Below, piece after piece: positions 6,088-10,057 of a stretch of DNA of 10,057 nucleotides. How positions within the stretch are numbered: position 1 is the first letter of the stretch; each line of letters begins with the position of its first letter. A program made the translations under genes and the position numbers. The notes below the pieces were generated by a model. It was not told the DNA's origin and did not search any database. It saw only the letters and a program-made list of their open reading frames with translations. The DNA comes from Deltaproteobacteria bacterium (GTDB lineage: Bacteria > Desulfobacterota > Desulfobulbia > Desulfobulbales > VMSU01): positions 1-10,057 of the forward strand of contig JAJYJA010000084.1 in assembly GCA_021789795.1 (NCBI GenBank), read 5' to 3'.

Positions 6088-8466
6088 TCATGGGGTAGGG
6101 TTGAGCGAGCCAACCGCGAGCCCCCAGGTGGTCGAGGTGCTGAGCGACCAGGACGGATTTTCGGTGCCGGTGGTGATGACCTTCTTGATGGCGCCGCTTT
6201 GATGATAGTAGCTGTCTGCGGTATCGAAGTACTCGGTGTAGCCTGTAGGCGGGGACGAGCTGGCCTTCCAGGTGGCCAGGATGTAGAAGATGTAACCGCC
6301 GCTGGTCTCGTTCACCGAGCCGCCGTAGTAGGCGGTCGAGCTGCCGGAGGTATTGGTGTTGGCACGCGAACCGGCCACCGGGGTGGTCTGGTTTACCCCC
6401 TGGCAACTGCCGCAGTAGAGGTCGGAGGCGGCAAGCGACGAGCCGGCGGAGATGGACAGGGAAACGGTGTTGCTGCCCCGGGCCGTGATCTGGGCCTCGT
6501 TGACGTAGCCGATCCAGACGTGCTCCCAGGAACTCCTGCCGTTGGTGCTGCTCATGGTGGTGAAGCTCTGGCCGCCGTAATTGCCGCTGACGTTGAAGCT
6601 GGAGGAGGAGTTGTTGAGTTCGGCGGTCACGGCGCAGACCGTCATCCGGTTAGTGCCAGCGCTGGTGGCAAAGGAGGTGGAAAGCGAGGTGCCGCCGCTG
6701 GATGACGCCTGGGGGGAACTGGGCCAGTTGTCCAGGGGGGTGACGCCCAGGTTGGTGTTGTCGATGATGGTCAGCACCGCCGTGCTGGGGCTGCCCAGGC
6801 TGGCGCCGCCGCTGGCTGCGGAGAGGGCCAGGTTGACGGTCTGGTTGCCCTCGATGATGCCATCGGTCAGCAGATCGTTGACAATGGGGATGGTGAAGGT
6901 CTTGCTGCTGGTGTCGCCGTCGGCCCAGGTCAGGGTGCCGGAGACGGCGGTGTAGTCGCTGCCGGCGGTGGCGGTGCTGCCGGTGGCCACGGTGGCGTAG
7001 TTCACCCCCACCGCCCCCGAGGTCCCGTTCTGGCGGGAGACGGTGATGGTTGCCGGGCCCGACTGCTCCGGCACCGAGAAGGTCGAGGAGGCGAAAACCA
7101 GGGTGCCGGGCGAGGGGGCGACACAGGTGGTGGCCACCCCGCCGTCGAAGTTGAAGCGCAGGGCCAGGTCGGCCACCTGCACCGTGTCCTTGCCAAAGGC
7201 GTGCAGTCCCACCTCGTCCTGGGGGGTGGTGTTGAAGTTGGTGGTCAGGAAGGTGGTGTCCTTGATGAAGGTCTTGAGCCCGCCGGAGCAGTCGCTGCTG
7301 GCGTTGGCGATATAGGTTCCCCAGGGCACGGCCGCGAACTTGGTGTAATCCCAGGCGATGGTGCCCTTGGGCGATTGGGTGGGGTCCCCGGCGAAGGCGT
7401 AGATCAGGTTTTCCCTGGTCACCCCGTCGCTGGGGTCGATCTGCTCCTCAATCCGCACCACCAGGGTGGACCAATCGACCAGATGCCCCGACCAGTCCAC
7501 CAGGGCCGGCGAGACGTTGCTGGCCAGCTCCTTGCCGAGCAGGGTCTGGGTGCCGTTGGCGGCCTGTTTCCAGAGGACGATATAGGTCTTGCCCGCGTCC
7601 GACCAGCCGTTGCAGAAGGTGGGCAGGTCGCCGCTGCCCTGGCAGACCACGTAGGAGAGGCCGTAGAAGCTGTCGTTGGCGATGTTGGTGTCGCCCTGGG
7701 TCTTGAGCCTAAAGGAGATGCCGCCCATCACGTCCCGGTTGTTGCCGGTGCTGAGGTTGAACTTGGCCTGCACCTCGTAGGTCAGAAAGCCGTTGTTGCT
7801 TTTCCAGGCCGTTTGCAGGTTGGGGAGGGTGGTGTTGGCGTTGGTCCAGTCCAGGCTGACCTGGGTGGGGGAGTTGTGGTAGCTGCCATTGTTCATGGAG
7901 ACCAGCTTGTTGGTGGTGTCTAGCGCCGCCTGGCCGCTGGTGTTCCAGTTGTTGGCGTTCAAGGTGCCGCCGCTGCCGTCGAAGGGGATGGCGATCCCGG
8001 CCACGCTCGACACCTGGACGGTATAGCCGATGCTGCGGGAGATGCTGGCGGCGGTCGGCATGCCGATGGCGGTGAACTTGTAGTAATCGAAGCCGCCGCT
8101 GGTGGTGTGGGTGAAGTTCTGCAACTGGAACTGGCCGGCGTTGTTGATCGTAAACGGCGCGGCGGTCAGACTGGAGACCAGGGTGTTGTAGGCGGTGGTG
8201 TTCGAGCCGTCCAGTACCGCCAGTTGTTTCAAGGCGTACTGGTAACCGGATTCGGCCAGGTAATAGGCGGTGGTGTCGTTCATGGAGCCGATCTGGGTGC
8301 GCCCGGAGGTGGAGACGAAGGAATAGATGGAGGCCCCCAGGCTCGCCACCACCACCACCGCCAGGATGGTGGCGATCAGCACCGAGCCGCGCTGGTCGCG
8401 CAGCATCGCCACAGCGGAGGCGTCAGTCCGGGGCTCGAACCTATGGGGACGGGGGCAAAAAATCAT
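6088..8466 (-). CDS. PilX-like minor prepilin with large adhesin-like ectodomain
   Basis: This 792-residue protein has a prepilin leader cut after Gly27 (RDQRG|SVLIA) and a hydrophobic helix at about 28-50. Position 5 of the mature protein is Ala, not Glu, as in PilX-type minor pilins. The start of the soluble part (AYYLAESGYQYALKQL, 67-82) is typical of PilX. Residues about 158-445 look like a concanavalin/LamG-type beta-sandwich (FDGSGGTLNANNW onward, ending ALRFNFDGG). Residues about 452-571 are a Calx-beta domain (FSVPEQSG, TAGSDYTAVSGTLTW, IPIVND), usually Ca2+-binding. Residues about 596-790 resemble a surface-protein beta-domain with YGGQSF and GVNQTTPV motifs. Cys pairs 275/285 and 685/688 could form disulfides. 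It closes the prepilin cluster, 16 bp after the PilW-like gene. An alternative ATG at 8406 would give a 7-residue leader. It is probably the tip subunit of a type IV pilus; the ligand is unknown. Confidence 0.82.
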   Translation of the reverse strand: MIFCPRPHRFEPRTDASAVAMLRDQRGSVLIATILAVVVVASLGASIYSFVSTSGRTQIGSMNDTTAYYLAESGYQYALKQLAVLDGSNTTAYNTLVSSLTAAPFTINNAGQFQLQNFTHTTSGGFDYYKFTAIGMPTAASISRSIGYTVQVSSVAGIAIPFDGSGGTLNANNWNTSGQAALDTTNKLVSMNNGSYHNSPTQVSLDWTNANTTLPNLQTAWKSNNGFLTYEVQAKFNLSTGNNRDVMGGISFRLKTQGDTNIANDSFYGLSYVVCQGSGDLPTFCNGWSDAGKTYIVLWKQAANGTQTLLGKELASNVSPALVDWSGHLVDWSTLVVRIEEQIDPSDGVTRENLIYAFAGDPTQSPKGTIAWDYTKFAAVPWGTYIANASSDCSGGLKTFIKDTTFLTTNFNTTPQDEVGLHAFGKDTVQVADLALRFNFDGGVATTCVAPSPGTLVFASSTFSVPEQSGPATITVSRQNGTSGAVGVNYATVATGSTATAGSDYTAVSGTLTWADGDTSSKTFTIPIVNDLLTDGIIEGNQTVNLALSAASGGASLGSPSTAVLTIIDNTNLGVTPLDNWPSSPQASSSGGTSLSTSFATSAGTNRMTVCAVTAELNNSSSSFNVSGNYGGQSFTTMSSTNGRSSWEHVWIGYVNEAQITARGSNTVSLSISAGSSLAASDLYCGSCQGVNQTTPVAGSRANTNTSGSSTAYYGGSVNETSGGYIFYILATWKASSSPPTGYTEYFDTADSYYHQSGAIKKVITTGTENPSWSLSTSTTWGLAVGSLNPTP

Positions 8467-8482
8467 GGTTATCCGACTCGTC

Positions 8483-9016
8483 TTAGATGTTACGGGGGGT
8501 CACTCTGGTGACGAAAGCAAAGGTCATGCCGTCTGGGCCGTTCATGGTGATGGTCAGTTGTATCAGCCGGCGGGTGGCGCTCCAGGTGGCCTGGGCGGCG
8601 CTGTTGTAGCTGTCTAAATAGGCCAGGGCCAGGGAACTAACCTGGTCGGTCAGAATATCGTTGTTGCCGGCCCCGTCGTTCATGGTGATGGTCTGGCCGC
8701 TCTGGCTGACGGTGTAGGTCTGGCTGATGCCGTCCCCGTGCATGGCCACGAAGGTGATGGAGGTGGCGCTGGCGGCGGTTACCTGGGAGATGACCCTGAA
8801 CTCCCTAGACAGGCGGAGCATGGCCAATTGCCCCTTGCTGACGGTGGCGGCGGCGAGCTTGCTGTTGGTGTAGCCAGTGATGACGTTTGAAAGGCACAAG
8901 GTCGCCCCGGCGCCCAGGATGCCCAGGAGCACCAGCACCGCAATCAGCTCGATGAGCGAGAACCCGGCCTCGGACGGGCGGGATGAGGATTGCTGGGGGC
9001 AAACACTGTTCATCAT
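8483..9016 (-). CDS. PilW/GspJ-like minor prepilin
   Basis: This 177-residue prepilin has a class III signal peptide cut after Gly18 (SEAG|FSLIELIAVLVLLGILGAG), with Glu at +5. After the N-terminal helix comes LRLSREFRVISQV (about 67-79) and a beta-rich C-terminal part with QVSSLALAYLDSYN, the pattern of PilW and GspJ pseudopilins. The start has two consecutive ATGs at 9011-9016; GGTGAG a few bases upstream is a modest ribosome binding site. The gap to the upstream prepilin is 6 bp and to the PilX-like gene 16 bp. Being placed between PilV-like and PilX-like proteins favours a type IV pilus minor pilin over a type II secretion pseudopilin, but the sequence alone does not exclude GspJ. Confidence 0.82.
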   Translation of the reverse strand: MMNSVCPQQSSSRPSEAGFSLIELIAVLVLLGILGAGATLCLSNVITGYTNSKLAAATVSKGQLAMLRLSREFRVISQVTAASATSITFVAMHGDGISQTYTVSQSGQTITMNDGAGNNDILTDQVSSLALAYLDSYNSAAQATWSATRRLIQLTITMNGPDGMTFAFVTRVTPRNI

Positions 9017-9022
9017 CGCTAC

Positions 9023-9445
9023 TCACCAGGCCACGAAGAGTTCGGTGAGGATGAGCCCGGTGTTTGGGTCTTGGATCGACACCTTGAGAATCCCGTCGCT
9101 CACCGTGCCGTCGGCCTGGACGTTGTTGACGAACTTGATGAACTTGTTGGAAATGACGGTGTAGGTGCCGTAGCCGTTGTTCTGCGTTCCGGTGCCCACC
9201 GAGGTCTTGAGCAGGGCGATGTCGCCGTGGGCCGCGTAGTCGGCGCGGATATTCTCCATCACCTGTTGCAGGCTCATGGTCTGTTGCAGACGGAAGAGGG
9301 GCAGGCCGCTGTTGGTGAACGACGAGCCCAGGGCCAAGGCCAGCACCAGGGCCAGGATGGCGCCCACCACCAGGGTGATGATCACCTCGATCAGCGAGAA
9401 GCCCTCCTGGCCCGCTGTTAGGTTACGAAAGACCCGAGCGCTCAT
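9023..9445 (-). CDS. PilV/GspI-like minor prepilin
   Basis: This 140-residue prepilin is cut after Gly15 (GQEG|FSLIEVIITLVVGAILALVLALALG), with Glu at +5. The globular part is short, about 100 residues, and includes LQQVMENIRADYAAHGD. Two Asn/Gly-rich loops follow, and the end is LILTELFVAW. The ATG overlaps the TGA of the FimT-like gene (ATGA, 9442-9445), so translation is probably coupled. Its place, second in a FimT-V-W-X order, gives the PilV-like label; the sequence itself is too divergent to name firmly. It would be processed by PilD and would act in the initiation or tip complex of the pilus in the inner membrane and periplasm. Confidence 0.78.
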   Translation of the reverse strand: MSARVFRNLTAGQEGFSLIEVIITLVVGAILALVLALALGSSFTNSGLPLFRLQQTMSLQQVMENIRADYAAHGDIALLKTSVGTGTQNNGYGTYTVISNKFIKFVNNVQADGTVSDGILKVSIQDPNTGLILTELFVAW

Positions 9446-9924
9446 GGGATGAATCCCGTATTCTTGGTCACGGTTACCGTCTGGCTGAAGCCACCCTTGG
9501 CGACGGTGATGGTGATGGTGGCGGTGCCGGGGCTGCCCCAGCGGTTGTCAAACATTACCGGATTGACGCTGGGAGCAAAGCTCATGCCGCTGGGGATATC
9601 GCCCGGCAGGAGGGCGGTGGCGCTGCCGTCCGTGTTTTGCAGGGTGTAGGAGGAGCCGCTGAAGTTAAGCCCCCAGGAGACGTTGGCGTTCATGGCCGTG
9701 CTCTGGGCGTAGCGCAGGTGATTTTTCAACACCTCGGTGGCGCCATAGACATCGGCCTGGTTGCCGGAGTTGGCCTCCCGGCCGACGGCGATGGCGGTCA
9801 GGATGCCGATCAAGAGCAAAACGGCCACCACCTCGATCAGGGTGAAGCCATCCCCGGCCCTGACGGCCAAACTCCAGCCGGGAGAGGCGGACGACTGGCG
9901 ATTAGGCGTAAGACACTGGCTCAT
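9442..9924 (-). CDS. FimT/GspH-like minor prepilin, first gene of the pilin cluster
   Basis: This 160-residue prepilin is cut after Gly26 (RAGDG|FTLIEVVAVLLLIGILTAIAVG), with Glu at +5. Residues about 62-80 (ATEVLKNHLRYAQSTAMNAN) and the C-terminal VTVTKNTGFIP are typical of the GspH/FimT domain. The start at ATG 9922-9924 gives a 26-residue leader. No Shine-Dalgarno precedes it, because a mobile repeat copy ends 7 bp upstream. The frame remains open through that repeat to an ATG at 10047, which would add 41 residues encoded by the element; I take this as accidental, but the element could supply a start. It overlaps the next prepilin gene by 4 bp. Confidence 0.82.
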   Translation of the reverse strand: MSQCLTPNRQSSASPGWSLAVRAGDGFTLIEVVAVLLLIGILTAIAVGREANSGNQADVYGATEVLKNHLRYAQSTAMNANVSWGLNFSGSSYTLQNTDGSATALLPGDIPSGMSFAPSVNPVMFDNRWGSPGTATITITVAKGGFSQTVTVTKNTGFIP

Positions 9925-9931
9925 AAGAGTA

Positions 9932-10057
9932 GATGATCTCGCAAAAAGGTAGCCGATGGCTAAGCAAAAGGGCCGATATACAAGGCGCGGGGTGTGTTTG
10001 GCGAGTGAGGCCATACAGATGGTATGCCGAACGAGCCAAACCGCCACGCGCCGCAGT
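9932..10057 (-). mobile_element. MITE-like element copy D, cut by window edge
   Basis: The minus strand of this stretch matches copy B (5350-5475) at 122 of 126 positions without gaps, in the opposite orientation. The inner end is the terminal repeat GATGATCTCGCAAAAAG (9932-9948). One of the four differences falls in the loop of the central hairpin (CATAT in B, CATCT in D), leaving the stem intact. By comparison with B the full element would end near 10082, beyond the window. It forms the immediate 5' flank of the FimT-like gene. Confidence 0.8.

Noticed and set aside
6006..6113. A longer start for the pentad-repeat protein at 6113.
   Set aside because: The perfect AGGAGG at 6013-6018 points to the ATG at 6005. 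The longer form would put 36 polar residues before the export signal and overlap the end of the PilX-like gene.
5998..6705. A 235-codon plus-strand open frame.
   Set aside because: It is antisense to the end of the PilX-like gene and the gap after it. Its Gly/Ala/Arg/Val-rich composition is typical of GC-rich shadows, with no domain seen.
7201..7923. A 240-codon plus-strand open frame opposite the PilX-like gene.
   Set aside because: It is a shadow of a confident coding region, low in complexity (Gly, Val), with no recognisable motif.
9925..10047. An N-terminal extension of the FimT-like gene, in frame to an ATG at 10047.
   Set aside because: The extra 41 codons are almost wholly the mobile element D plus 7 bp of flank. 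The resulting 67-residue leader would be far longer than normal for a prepilin. Kept only as a possibility in the findings.

Overview
The window is GC-rich and reads as a chromosomal segment of a Gram-negative bacterium. Four things point to an anaerobic deltaproteobacterium (Desulfobacterota): a FeoB-associated Cys-rich protein, a NirB/rubredoxin-reductase-like flavoprotein, a full-length Mfd, and type IV minor pilins with an adhesin-like PilX. That placement rests on protein character only, because no rRNA or other phylogenetic marker is present.

Layout. At 39-257 (+) is a small membrane protein with a Cys cluster, probably the tail of a feo iron-uptake operon that lies off the left edge. 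Everything else reads leftward (-). These are a FAD/NAD(P)H oxidoreductase (385-1578), the transcription-repair coupling factor Mfd (1695-5198), a small secreted or membrane-anchored protein with Gly-Tyr pentad repeats (5646-6005) that ends in a clear intrinsic terminator, and a four-gene prepilin cluster. In transcription order the prepilins are FimT/GspH-like (9442-9924), PilV-like (9023-9445), PilW-like (8483-9016) and a 792-residue PilX-like protein with a large multidomain ectodomain (6088-8466). Gene junctions of -4, 6 and 16 bp imply one operon. The four products are best read as a minor-pilin tip complex, with the PilX-like protein as the probable adhesin.

The least ordinary part is non-coding. 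The 447-bp gap between mfd and the pentad gene holds a family of short non-autonomous elements. Copy B (5325-5475, 151 bp) has 17-bp imperfect terminal inverted repeats and is flanked by the 6-bp direct repeat ACCTTT. Deleting B plus one ACCTTT restores an older copy (A) whose right end then matches B's right end with no gap, so this is a nested insertion. A third copy (D) enters from the right edge in inverted orientation (9932-10057) and matches B at 122 of 126 positions. D stops 7 bp short of the ATG of the first prepilin gene and has replaced whatever ribosome binding site and leader that gene had. B and D therefore bracket the pilin/pentad module as an inverted pair.

No tRNA, rRNA, CRISPR array or transposase gene was seen.
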